From: Antedon mediterranea
Taxonomy: Eukaryota > Echinodermata > Crinoidea > Comatulida > Antedonidae
DNA length: 64,000 nucleotides
Direction: 5' to 3'
Assembly: GCF_964355755.1 (NCBI RefSeq)
Contig: NC_092678.1
Span: 10,452,922-10,516,921, forward strand
A program made the translations under genes and the position numbers. Shown here piece after piece: positions 13,441-24,100 of this stretch (its first letter is position 1; every line of letters begins with the position of its first letter). The notes below the pieces were generated by a model. It was given only the letters and a program-made list of their open reading frames with translations. It searched no databases and was not told where the DNA came from.

Positions 13441-13470
13441 TTTTGTGTGAAAAGTTTTGTCGAAATGCTC
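13385..13470 (+). repeat. Chimeric monomer M1/M5 (86 bp)
   Basis: The left part is M1 (gaagatattctgagcacttt) and the right part is M5 (gttttgtgtgaaaagttttg). The switch falls in the shared ctttgRtgtttt stretch. It coincides with the right end of block D and the left end of block E, so it marks a recombination junction. The same chimera is at 37,204-37,289. Confidence 0.82.
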
Positions 13471-14711
13471 AAAATGGTCTAAAACGTTTTTAAAACGATA
13501 TTAAGCTATTTTGTGCTCTTTGATGTTTTTGTGTAACCAAGTTTCATCGAAATGAACAAAATGGTCTAAAACGTCTCCAAATGCGATTTGAAGCTTTTCT
13601 AAGCACTTTGGTGTTTTTATGTTAACAAGTTTTTTCGAAAATCACAAAATGGTCTAAAACGTCTCCAAATGCGATTTGAAGATATTCTGAGCACTTTGCT
13701 GTTTTTATGTTAACAAGTTTTTTCGAAAATCACAAAATGGTCTAAAACGTCTCAAAATGCTATTTGAAGGTATTCTGAGCACTTTGGTGTTTTTGTGTGA
13801 AAAGTTTTAACGAAATGCTCAAAATGGTCTAAAACGGTTCTAATGTGATTTTAAGCACTTTGATGTTTTTGTATAACCAAGTTTCATCGAAATGCTCAAA
13901 ATGGTCTAAAACGTTTTTAAAACGATATTAAGCTATTTTGTGCTCTTTGATGTTTTTGTGTAACGAAGTTTCATCGAAATGAACAAAATGGTCTAAAACG
14001 TCTCCAAATGCGATTTGAAGCTTTTCCAAGCACTTTGCTGTTTTTATGTTAACAAGTTTTTTCGAAAATCACAAAATGGCCTAAAACGTCTCAAAATGCG
14101 ATTTCAAGGTATTCTGAGCACTTTGGTGTTTTTGTGTGAAAGGTTTTAACGAAATGCTCAAAATGGTCTAAAACGGTTTCTAATGTGATTTTAAGCACTT
14201 TGATGTTTTTGTATAACCAAGTTTCATCGAAATGCACAAAATGGTCTAAAACGTCTCCAAATGCGATTTGAAGCTTTTCTAAGCACTTTGCTGTTTTTAT
14301 GTTAAAAAGTTTTTTCGAAAATCACAAAATGGTCTAAAACGTCTCCAAATGCGATTTGAAGATATTCTGAGCACTTTGGTGTTTTTATGTTAAAAAGTTT
14401 TTTCGAAAATCACAAAATGGTCTAAAACGTCTCCAAATGCGATTTGAAGATATTCTGAGCACTTTGGTGTTTTTATGTTAAAAAGTTTTTTCGAAAATCA
14501 CAAAATGGTCTAAAACGTCTCCAAATGCGATTTGAAGCTATTCTGTACACTTTGATGTTTTGTGTGAAAAAGTTTTGTCGAAATGCTCAAAATGGTCTAA
14601 AACGTTTTTAAAACGATATTAAGCTATTTTGTGCTCTTTGATGTTTTTGTGTAACCAAGTTTTATCGAAATGAACAAAATGGTCTAAAACGTCTCCAAAT
14701 GCGATTTGAAG
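13441..14711 (+). repeat. Block E, copy 2 (~1.27 kb)
   Basis: Repeats 4,710-5,980 at offset 8,731, with the same private variants (aaaatggcct, tgcgatttcaagg at 14,098, gtgtgaaaggttttaacg, gtaacgaag). It starts immediately after the M1/M5 chimera. All satellite. Confidence 0.78.
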
Positions 14712-15542
14712 CTTTTCTAAGCACTTTGCTGTTTTTATGTTAACAAGTTTTTTCGAAAATCACAAAATGGTCTAAAACGTCTCCAAATGCGATTTGAAGC
14801 TTTTCTAAGCACTTTGGTGTTTTTATGTTAACAAGTTTTTTCGAAAATCACAAAATGGTCTAAAACGTCTCCAAATGCGATTTGAAGATATTCTGAGCAC
14901 TTTGGTGTTTTTATGTTAAAAAGTATTTTCGAAAATCACAAAATGGTCTAAAACGTCTCCAAATGCGATTTGAAGCTCTTCTGTACACTTTGATGTTTTG
15001 TGTGAAAAAGTTTAGTCGAAATGCTCAAAATGGTCTAAAACGTTTTTAAAACGATATTAAGCTATTTTGTGCTCTTTGATGTTTTTGTGTAACCAAGTTT
15101 CATCGAAAATCACAAAATGGTCTAAAACGTCTCCAAATGCGATTTGAAGCTTTTCCAAGCACTTTGCTGTTTTTATGTTAACAAGTTTTTTCGAAAATCA
15201 CAAAATGGTCTAAAACGTCTCAAAATGCGATTTGAAGGTATTCTGAGCACTTTGGTGTTTTTGTGTGAAAAGTTTTAACGAAATGCTCAAAATTGTCTAA
15301 AACGGTTTCTAATGTGATTTTAAGCACTTTGATGTTTTTGTAAAACCAAGTTTCATCGAAATGAACAAAATGGTCTAAAATGTCTCCAAATGCGATTTGA
15401 AGCTTTTCCAAGCACTTTGCTGTTTTTATGTTAACAAGCTTTTTCGAAAATCACAAAATGGTCTAAAACGTCTCCAAATGCGATTTGAAGATATTCTGAG
15501 CACTTTGGTGTTTTTATGTTAAAAAGTTTTTTCGAAAATCAC

Positions 15543-15630
15543 AAAATGGTCTAAAACGTCTCCAAATGCGATTTGAAGATATTCTAAGCACTTTGGTGTT
15601 TTTATGTTAACAAGTTTTTTCGAAAATCAC
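15543..15630 (+). repeat. Chimeric monomer M1/M6 (88 bp), copy 1
   Basis: The monomer begins as M1 (gaagatattct) and continues as M6 (aagcactttggtg, then atgttaacaag). The left edge of the first 21-monomer-like series lies here. The simplest reading is unequal exchange between an M1 and an M6 inside the shared tattct/tttct and cactttggtg sequence. Identical chimeras are at 39,353-39,440 and 51,957-52,044. Confidence 0.85.
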
Positions 15631-16241
15631 AAAATGGTCTAAAACGTCTCCAAATGCGATTTGAAGATATTCTGAGCACTTTGGTGTTTTTCTGTTAAAA
15701 AGTATTTTCGAAAATCACAAAATGGTCTAAAACGTCTCCAAATGCAATTTGAAGCTATTCTGTACACTTTGATGTTTTGTGTGAAAAAGTTTTGTCAAAA
15801 GGCTCAAAATGGTCTAAAACGTTTTTAAAACGATATTAAGCTATTTTGTGCTCTTTGATGTTTTTGTATAACCAAGTTTTTTCGAAAATCACAAAATGGT
15901 CTAAAACGTCTCCAAATGCGATTTGAAGCTTTTCTAAACACTTTGGTGTTTTTATGTTAACAAGTTTTTTCGAAAATCACAAAATGGTCTAAAACGTCTC
16001 CAAATCCGATTTGAAGCTATTCTGTACACTTTGATGTTTTGTGTGAAAAAGTTTTGTCGAAATGCTCAAAATGGTCTAAAACGTTTTTAAAACGATATTA
16101 AGCTATTTTGTGCTCTTTGATGTTTTTGTGTAACCAAGTTTCATCGATATGAACAAAATGGTCTAAAACGTCTCAAAATGCGATTTGAAGGTATTCTGAG
16201 CACTTTGGTGTTTTTGGGTGAAAAGTTTTAACGAAATGCTC

Positions 16242-16319
16242 AAAATGGTCTAAAACGGTTTCTAATGTGATTTTAAGCACTTTGAAGTATTTGTAAAAAC
16301 AAGTTTCATCGAAATGCAC
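16242..16319 (+). repeat. Monomer type M4, reference copy (78 bp, short form)
   Basis: M4 is the short type. After the box it reads ggtttctaatgtgatttta and then agcactttgatgtttttg. It therefore lacks about 9 bp relative to M3, where the gaaggtattct segment would be. A 77-bp form has ggttcta. This copy is the tgaagtatttgtaaaaac variant that follows the gggtg-type M3. Other variants read gtacaacc, gtagcc, gtaaaacc and ttaaccac, and these help to place a monomer within the higher-order unit. Confidence 0.9.
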
Positions 16320-16495
16320 AAAATAGTCTAAAACGTCTCCAAATGCGATTTGAAGCTTTTCTAAGCACTTTGGTGTTTTTATGTTAAAAAGTTTTTTCGA
16401 AAATAACAAAATGGTCTAAAACGTCTCCAAATGCGATTTGAAGATATTCTGAGCACTTTGGTGTTTTTATGTTAAAAAGTATTTTCGAAAATCAC

Positions 16496-16582
16496 AAAAT
16501 GGTCTAAAACGTCTCCAAATGCGATTTGAAGCTCTTCTGTACACTTTGATGTTTTGTGTGAAAAAGTTTAGTCGAAATGCTC
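16496..16582 (+). repeat. Monomer type M5, reference copy (87 bp)
   Basis: M5 shares the M1 start (tctccaaatgcgatttgaag) but continues ctcttctgtacactttgatg or ctattctgtacactttgatg. Its last third is gttttgtgtgaaaaag followed by ttttgtcgaaatgctc or tttagtcgaaatgctc. It is usually followed by M2. Variants used as tags are tgcaatttgaag, tccgatttgaag, ttctatacac with gtgttaaaaag, and ctattctagacac, which creates a TCTAGA hexamer. Confidence 0.9.
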
Positions 16583-16757
16583 AAAATGGTCTAAAACGTT
16601 TTTAAAACGATATTAAGCTATTTTGTGCTCTTTGATGTTTTTGTGTAACCAAGTTTCATCGAAAATCACAAAATGGTCTAAAACGTCTCCAAATGCGATT
16701 TGAAGATATTCTGAGCACTTTGGTGTTTTTATGTTAACAAGTTTTTTCGAAAATCAC

Positions 16758-16845
16758 AAAATGGTCTAAAACGTCTCCAAATGCGATTTGAAGATATTCT
16801 GAGCACTTTGGTGTTTTTATGTTAAAAAGTTTTTTCGAAAATCAC
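16758..16845 (+). repeat. Monomer type M1, reference copy (88 bp)
   Basis: M1 follows the common box with tctccaaatgcgattt, then gaagatattctgagcacttt, then ggtgtttttatgttaaaaag and the end ttttttcgaaaatcac. It contains the 10-bp palindrome TTTTCGAAAA. M1 often occurs as two consecutive copies, for example just before this one and near 5.6-5.8, 11.3, 14.4 and 26.3 kb. A variant has ctgttaaaaagtatttt in place of atgttaaaaagtttttt, for example at 17,447-17,534. Its length of 88 bp is not a multiple of 3, which breaks the minus-strand open frame. Confidence 0.9.
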
Positions 16846-17358
16846 AAAATGGTCTAAAACGTCTCCAAATGCGATTTGAAGCTATTCTATACACTTTGAT
16901 GTTTTGTGTTAAAAAGTTTTGTCGAAATGCTCAAAATGGTTTAAAACGTTTTTAAAACGATATTAAGCTATTTTGTGCTCTTTGATGTTTTTGTGTAACC
17001 AAGTTTCATCGAAATGAACAAAATGGTCTAAAACGTCTCCAAATGCGATTTGAAGCTTTTCCAAGCACTTTGCTGTTTTTATGTTAACAAGTTTTTTCGA
17101 AAATCACAAAATTGTCTAAAACGTCTCAAAATGCGATTTGAAGGTATTCTGAGCACTTTGGTGTTTTTGTGTGAAAAGTTTTAACGAAAAGCTCAAAATG
17201 GTCTAAAACGGTTCTAATGTGATTTTAAGCACTTTGATGTTTTTGTACAACCAAGTTTCATCGAAATGCTCAAAATGGTCTAAAACGTTTTTAAAACGAT
17301 ATTAAGCTATTTTGTGCTCTTTGATGTTTTTGTGTAACCAAGTTTTTTCGAAAATCAC

Positions 17359-17446
17359 AAAATGGTCTAAAACGTCTCCAAATGCGATTTGAAGCTTTTC
17401 TAAGCACTTTGGTGTTTTTATGTTAACAAGTTTTTTCGAAAATCAC
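17359..17446 (+). repeat. Monomer type M6, reference copy (88 bp)
   Basis: M6 resembles M1 but reads gaagcttttctaagcacttt and atgttaacaag. It holds the palindromes AAGCTT and TGTTAACA as well as TTTTCGAAAA. A second common form has cttttccaagcactttgctg. M6 typically follows M2 or M4. Like M1 it is 88 bp long and shifts the minus-strand frame. Confidence 0.9.
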
Positions 17447-17621
17447 AAAATGGTCTAAAACGTCTCCAAATGCGATTTGAAGATATTCTGAGCACTTTGG
17501 TGTTTTTCTGTTAAAAAGTATTTTCGAAAATCACAAAATGGTCTAAAACGTCTCCAAATGCAATTTGAAGCTATTCTGTACACTTTGATGTTTTGTGTGA
17601 AAAAGTTTTGTCAAAATGCTC

Positions 17622-17708
17622 AAAATGGTCTAAAACGTTTTTAAAACGATATTAAGCTATTTTGTGCTCTTTGATGTTTTTGTATAACCAAGTTTTTTCG
17701 AAAATCAC
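17622..17708 (+). repeat. Monomer type M2, reference copy (87 bp)
   Basis: M2 diverges from the other types after the box: tttttaaaacgatattaag, then ctattttgtgctctttgatg, then a segment with gtataaccaag or gtgtaaccaag. Its start holds two overlapping inverted repeats, AAAACGTTTT and CGTTTT-T-AAAACG. The end varies between ttttttcgaaaatcac, tttcatcgaaatgaac, ttttatcgaaatgaac and tttcatcgaaaatcac, so the 3' end has been exchanged among types. The bases atattaagc read as an in-frame TAA on the minus strand, and M2 therefore ends most minus-strand open frames. Confidence 0.9.
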
Positions 17709-17970
17709 AAAATGGTCTAAAACGTCTCCAAATGCGATTTGAAGCTTTTCTAAACACTTTGGTGTTTTTATGTTAACAAGTTTTTTCGAAAATCACAAAA
17801 TGGTCTAAAACGTCTCCAAATCCGATTTGAAGCTATTCTGTACACTTTGATGTTTTGTGTGAAAAAGTTTTGTCGAAATGCTCAAAATGGTCTAAAACGT
17901 TTTTAAAACGATATTAAGCTATTTTGTGCTCTTTGATGTTTTTGTGTAACCAAGTTTCATCGATATGAAC

Positions 17971-18057
17971 AAAATGGTCTAAAACGTCTCAAAATGCGAT
18001 TTGAAGGTATTCTGAGCACTTTGGTGTTTTTGGGTGAAAAGTTTTAACGAAATGCTC
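17971..18057 (+). repeat. Monomer type M3, reference copy (87 bp), gggtg variant
   Basis: M3 has tctcaaaatgcgattt, one base different from M1, then gaaggtattctgagcacttt, then ggtgtttttgtgtgaaaag and the end ttttaacgaaatgctc. It is nearly always followed by the short M4. This copy carries tttttgggtgaaaag instead of tttttgtgtgaaaag, a variant that tags one position of the 21-monomer HOR. A subset has tgctatttgaagg in place of tgcgatttgaagg, for example near 4,078, 13,759 and 37,579. Confidence 0.9.
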
Positions 18058-20125
18058 AAAATGGTCTAAAACGGTTTCTAATGTGATTTTAAGCACTTTG
18101 AAGTATTTGTAAAAACAAGTTTCATCGAAATGCACAAAATAGTCTAAAACGTCTCCAAATGCGATTTGAAGCTTTTCTAAGCACTTTGGTGTTTTTATGT
18201 TAACAAGTTTTTTCGAAAATCACAAAATGGTCTAAAACGTCTCCAAATGCGATTTGAAGATATTCTGAGCACTTTGGTGTTTTTATGTTAAAAAGTATTT
18301 TCGAAAATCACAAAATGGTCTAAAACGTCTCCAAATGCGATTTGAAGCTCTTCTGTACACTTTGATGTTTTGTGTGAAAAAGTTTAGTCGAAATGCTCAA
18401 AATGGTCTAAAACGTTTTTAAAACGATATTAAGCTATTTTGTGCTCTTTGATGTTTTTGTGTAACCAAGTTTCATCGAAAATCACAAAATGGTCTAAAAC
18501 GTCTCCAAATGCGATTTGAAGCTTTTCCAAGCACTTTGCTGTTTTTATGTTAACAAGTTTTTTCGAAAATCACAAAATGGTCTAAAACGTCTCAAAATAC
18601 GATATTAAGCTGTTTTGTGCACTTTGATGATTTGTGTGAAAAGTTTTAACGAAATGCTCAAAATGGTCTAAAACGGTTTCTAATGTGATTTTAAGCACTT
18701 TGATGTTTTTATGTAGCCAAGTTTTTTCGAAAATCACAAAATGGTCAAAAACGTCTCCAAATGCGATTTGAAGCTTTTCTAAGCACTTTGGTGTTTTTAT
18801 GTTAACAAGTTTTTTCGAAAATCACAAAATGGTCTAAAACGTCTCCAAATGCGATTTGAAGATATTCTGAGCACTTTGGTGTTTTTATGTTAAAAAGTTT
18901 TTTCGAAAATCACAAAATGGTCTAAAACGTCTCCAAATGCGATTTGAAGCTATTCTATACACTTTGATGTTTTGTGTTAAAAAGTTTTGTCGAAATGCTC
19001 AAAATGGTTTAAAACGTTTTTAAAACGATATTAAGCTATTTTGTGCTCTTTGATGTTTTTGTGTAACCAAGTTTCATCGAAATGAACAAAATGGTCTAAA
19101 ACGTCTCCAAATGCGATTTGAAGCTTTTCCAAGCACTTTGCTGTTTTTATGTTAACAAGTTTTTTCGAAAATCACAAAATTGTCTAAAACGTCTCAAAAT
19201 GCGATTTGAAGGTATTCTGAGCACTTTGGTGTTTTTGTGTGAAAAGTTTTAACGAAAAGCTCAAAATGGTCTAAAACGGTTCTAATGTGATTTTAAGCAC
19301 TTTGATGTTTTTGTACAACCAAGTTTCATCGAAATGCTCAAAATGGTCTAAAACGTTTTTAAAACGATATTAAGCTATTTTGTGCTCTTTGATGTTTTTG
19401 TGTAACCAAGTTTTTTCGAAAATCACAAAATGGTCTAAAACGTCTCCAAATGCGATTTGAAGCTTTTCTAAGCACTTTGGTGTTTTTATGTTAACAAGTT
19501 TTTTCAAAAATCACAAAATGGTCTAAAACGTCTCCAAATGCGATTTGAAGATATTCTGAGCACTTTGGTGTTTTTCTGTTAAAAAGTATTTTCGAAAATC
19601 ACAAAATGGTCTAAAACGTCTCCAAATGCAATTTGAAGCTATTCTGTACACTTTGATGTTTTGTGTGAAAAAGTTTTGTCAAAATGCTCAAAATGGTCTA
19701 AAACGTTTTTAAAACGATATTAAGCTATTTTGTGCTCTTTGATGTTTTTGTATAACCAAGTTTTTTCGAAAATCACAAAATGGTCTAAAACGTCTCCAAA
19801 TGCGATTTGAAGCTTTTCTAAACACTTTGGTGTTTTTATGTTAACAAGTTTTTTCGAAAATCACAAAATGGTCTAAAACGTCTCCAAATCCGATTTGAAG
19901 CTATTCTGTACACTTTGATGTTTTGTGTGAAAAAGTTTTGTCGAAATGCTCAAAATGGTCTAAAACGTTTTTAAAACGATATTAAGCTATTTTGTGCTCT
20001 TTGATGTTTTTGTGTAACCAAGTTTCATCGATATGAACAAAATGGTCTAAAACGTCTCAAAATGCGATTTGAAGGTATTCTGAGCACTTTGGTGTTTTTG
20101 GGTGAAAAGTTTTAACGAAATGCTC
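18058..20125 (+). repeat. 24-monomer variant of the higher-order repeat, 2,068 bp
   Basis: The gggtg tag at 18,032 recurs at 20,100, a distance of 2,068 bp, which is 252 bp more than the 1,816-bp unit. The extra length equals the trio M6-M7-M4 at 18,486-18,737 (88+86+78 bp). The following M1 is replaced by an M6 with box variant aaaatggtcaaaaacg. The rest keeps the order of the 21-monomer unit. Confidence 0.83.
18574..18659 (+). repeat. Monomer type M7, M2/M3 hybrid (86 bp)
   Basis: The left half is M2-like (tacgatattaagctgttttg) and the right half is M3-like (gtgtgaaaagttttaacg), joined by tttgatgatttg. This is best read as a recombinant of M2 and M3 that was then amplified. Related copies lie near 720, 9,330, 10,340, 20,670, 21,680, 27,930, 28,950, 29,850, 33,450, 44,230, 45,240, 49,700, 56,840, 57,850 and 62,300. 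M7 is followed by M4. Confidence 0.8.
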
Positions 20126-21154
20126 AAAATGGTCTAAAACGGTTTCTAATGTGATTTTAAGCACTTTGAAGTATTTGTAAAAACAAGTTTCATCGAAATG
20201 CACAAAATAGTCTAAAACGTCTCCAAATGCGATTTGAAGCTTTTCTAAGCACTTTGGTGTTTTTATGTTAACAAGTTTTTTCGAAAATCACAAAATGGTC
20301 TAAAACGTCTCCAAATGCGATTTGAAGATATTCTGAGCACTTTGGTGTTTTTATGTTAAAAAGTATTTTCGAAAATCACAAAATGGTCTAAAACGTCTCC
20401 AAATGCGATTTGAAGCTCTTCTGTACACTTTGATGTTTTGTGTGAAAAAGTTTAGTCGAAATGCTCAAAATGGTCTAAAACGTTTTTAAAACGATATTAA
20501 GCTATTTTGTGCTCTTTGATGTTTTTGTGTAACCAAGTTTCATCGAAAATCACAAAATGGTCTAAAACGTCTCCAAATGCGATTTGAAGCTTTTCCAAGC
20601 ACTTTGCTGTTTTTATGTTAACAAGTTTTTTCGAAAATCACAAAATGGTCTAAAACGTCTCAAAATACGATATTAAGCTGTTTTGTGCACTTTGATGATT
20701 TGTGTGAAAAGTTTTAACGAAATGCTCAAAATGGTCTAAAACGGTTTCTAATGTGATTTTAAGCACTTTGATGTTTTTATGTAGCCAAGTTTTTTCGAAA
20801 ATCACAAAATGGTCAAAAACGTCTCCAAATGCGATTTGAAGCTTTTCTAAGCACTTTGGTGTTTTTATGTTAACAAGTTTTTTCGAAAATCACAAAATGG
20901 TCTAAAACGTCTTCAAATGCGATTTGAAGATATTCTGAGCACTTTGGTGTTTTTCTGTTAAAAAGTTTTTTCGAAAATCACAAAATGGTCTATAACGTCT
21001 CCAAATGCGATTTGAAGCTATTCTGTACACTTTGATGTTTTGTGTGAAAAAGTTTTGTCAAAATGCTCAAAATGGTCTAAAACGTTTTTAAAACGATATT
21101 AAGCTATTTTGTGCTCTTTGATGTGTTTGTATAACCAAGTTTTTTCGAAAATCA
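20126..21154 (+). repeat. Truncated higher-order unit plus M7 series
   Basis: The 21-monomer order starts again at 20,126 but leaves it after five monomers, passing to M6-M7-M4(gtagcc)-M6 and then M1(cttcaaatg)-M5(tataacg)-M2(gtgtttgtataacc). The same exit is seen after 43,684 and after 56,288, so the truncation was copied with its flanks. All satellite. Confidence 0.8.
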
Positions 21155-24100
21155 CAAAATGGTCTAAAACGTCTCCAAATGCGATTTAAAGCTATTCTAG
21201 ACACTTTGATGTTTTGTGTGAAAAATTTTCTCGAAATGCTCAAAATGGTCTAAAACGTTTTCCAATACCATTATTAAGCTATTTTGTGCAATTTGATGTT
21301 TTTGTGTAACCAAGTTTTTTGAAATGCGATTTGAAGATATTCTGAGGACTTTGGTGTTTTTATGTTAAAAAGTTTTTTCGAAAATCACAAAATGGTCTAA
21401 AACGTCTCCAAATGCGATTTGAAGATATTCTGAGCACTTTGGTGTTTTTATGTTAAAAAGTTTTTTGGAAAATCACAAAATGGTCTAAAACGACTCCAAA
21501 TGCGATTTGAAGCTATCCTGTACACTTTGATGTTTTGTGTGAAAAAGTTTTGTCGAAATGCTCAAAATGATCTAAAACGTTTTTAAAACGATATTAAGCT
21601 ATTTTGTGCTCTTTGATGTTTTTGTGTATCCAAGTTTCATCGAAATGAACAAAATGGTCTAAAACGTTTTTAAATACCATATTAAGCTGTTTTGTGCACT
21701 TTGATGATTTGTGTGAAAAGTTTTAACGAAATGCTCAAAATAGTCTAAAACGGTTTCTAATGTGATTTTAAGCACTTTGATGTTTTTGTGTAACCAAGTT
21801 TTATCGAAATGAACAAAATGGTCTAAAACGTCTCCAAATGCGATTTGAAGCTTTTCCAAGCACTTTGCTGTTTTTATATTAAGTTTTTTCGAAAATCACA
21901 AAATGGTCTAAAACGTCTCTAAATGCGATTTGAAGGTATTCTGAGCAATTTGGTGTTTTTGTGTGAAAAGTTTTAACGAAATGCTCAAAATTGTCTAAAA
22001 CGGTTTCTAATGTGATTTTAAGCACTTTGATGTTTTTGTAAAACCAAGTTTCATCGAAATGCACAAAATGGTCTAAAACGTCTCCAAATGCGATTTGAAG
22101 CTATTCTGTACACTTTGATGTTTTGTGTGAAAAAAGTTTTGTCGAAATGCTCAAAATGGTCTAAAACGTTTTTAAAACGATATTAAGCTATTTTGTGCTC
22201 TTTGATGTTTTTGTGTAACCAAGTTTTATCGAAATGAACAAAATGGTCTAAAACGTCTCCAAATGCGATTTGAAGCTTTTCCAAGCACTTTGCTGTTTTT
22301 ATGTTAACAGGTTTTTTCGAAAATCACAAAATGGTCTAAAACGTCTCAAAATGCGATTTGAAGGTATTCTGAGCACTTTGGTGTTTTTGTGTGAAAAGTT
22401 TTAACGAAATGCTCAAAATTGTCTAAAACGGTTTCTAATGTGATTTTAAGCACTTTGATGTTTTTGTAAAACCAAGTTTCATCGAAATGCACAAAATGGT
22501 CTAAAATGTCTCCAAATGCGATTTGAAGCTTTTCCAAGCACTTTGCTGTTTTTATGTTAACAAGCTTTTTCGAAAATCACAAAATGGTCTAAAACGTCTC
22601 CAAATGTGATTTGAAGATATTCTGAGCACTTTGGTATTTTTATGTTAAAAAGTTTTTTCGAAAATCACAAAATGGTCTAAAACGTCTCCAAATGCGATTT
22701 GAAGATATTCTGAGCACTTTGGTGTTTTTATGTTAAAAAGTTTTTTCGAAAATCACAAAATGGTCTAAAACGTCTCCAAATGCGATTTGAAGCTATTCTG
22801 TACACTTTGATGTTTTGTGTGAAAAAGTTTTGTCGAAATGCTCAAAATGGTTTAAAACGTTTTTAAAACGATATTAAGCTATTTTGTGCTCTTTGATGTT
22901 TTTGTATAACCAAGTTTCATCGAAATGCACAAAATGGTCTAAAACGTCTCCAAATACGATTTGAAGCTTTTCCAAGCACTTTGCTGTTTTTATGTTAACA
23001 AGTTTTTTCGAAAATCACAAAATTGTCTAAAACGTCTCAAAATGCGATTTGAAGGTATTCTGAGCACTTTGGTGTTTTTGTGTGAAAAGTTTTAACGAAA
23101 AGCTCAAAATGGTCTAAAACGGTTCTAATGCGATTTTAAGCACTTTGATGTTTTTGTACAACCAAGTTTCATCGAAATGCTCAAAATGGTCTAAAACGTT
23201 TTTAAAACGATATTAAGCTATTTTGTGCTCTTTGATGTTTTTGTGTAACCAAGTTTTTTTCGAAAATCACAAAATGGTCTAAAACGTCTCCAAATGCGAT
23301 TTGAAGCTTTTCTAAGCACTTTGGTGTTTTTATGTTAACAAGTTTTTTCGAAAATCGCAAAATGGTCTAAAACGTCTCAAAATGCGATTTGAAGGTATTC
23401 TGAGCACTTTGGTGTTTTTGTGTGAAAAGTTTTAACGAAATGCTCAAAATGGTCTAAAACGGTTTCTAATGTGATTTTAACCACTTTGATGTTTTTGTGT
23501 AACCAAGTTCTTTTCGAAAATCACAAAATGGTCTAAAACGTCTCCAAATGCGATTTGAAGCTTTTCTAAGCACTTTGGTGTTTTTATGTTAACAAGTTTT
23601 TTCGAAAATCACAAAATGGTCTAAAACGTCTCAAAATGCGATTTGAAGGTATTCTGAGCACTTTGGTGTTTTTGTGTGAAAAGTTTTAACGAAATGCTCA
23701 AAATGGTCTAAAACGGTTTCTAATGTGATTTTAACCACTTTGATGTTTTTGTGTAACCAAGTTTTTTCGAAAATCACAAAATGGTCTAAAACGTCTCCAA
23801 ATGCGATTTGAAGCTTTTCTAAGCACTTTGGTGTTTTTATGTTAACAAGTTTTTTCGAAAATCACAAAATGGTCTAAAACGTCTCCAAATGCGATTTGAA
23901 GCTATTCTGTACACTTTGATGTTTTGTGTGAAAAAAGTTTTGTCGAAATGCTCAAAATGGTCTAAAACGTTTTTAAAACGATATTAAGCTATTTTGTGCT
24001 CTTTGATGTTTTTGTGTAACCAAGTTTTATCGAAATGAACAAAATGTTCTAAAACGTCTCCAAATGCGATTTGAAGCTTTTCCAAGCACTTTGCTGTTTT

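Larger units (their letters stand above)
16242..18057 (+). repeat. 21-monomer higher-order repeat, 1,816 bp
   Basis: Counting box starts gives 21 monomers: 16,242; 16,320; 16,408; 16,496; 16,583; 16,670; 16,758; 16,846; 16,933; 17,020; 17,108; 17,195; 17,272; 17,359; 17,447; 17,535; 17,622; 17,709; 17,797; 17,884; 17,971. The next unit starts at 18,058 with the same M4 variant (tgaagtatttg). Order by type: M4, M6, M1, M5, M2, M1, M1, M5, M2, M6, M3, M4, M2, M6, M1, M5, M2, M6, M5, M2, M3. One ATCGAT hexamer (tcatcgatatg) and one gggtg tag occur per unit. The phase chosen here is arbitrary. Confidence 0.88.
13192..18520 (+). repeat. 5.3-kb block repeated at 37,011-42,330, copy 1
   Basis: Matches 37,011-42,330 at offset 23,819, falling to 23,810 after a 9-bp deletion in the right-hand copy near 37,636. 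Shared landmarks are the M1/M5 chimera, block E, the M1/M6 chimera, the gggtg M3 at 16,216 and 18,032 (40,026 and 41,842) and the full 21-monomer unit. It ends where this copy has cttttccaag and the other has gatattctgag. Confidence 0.82.
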
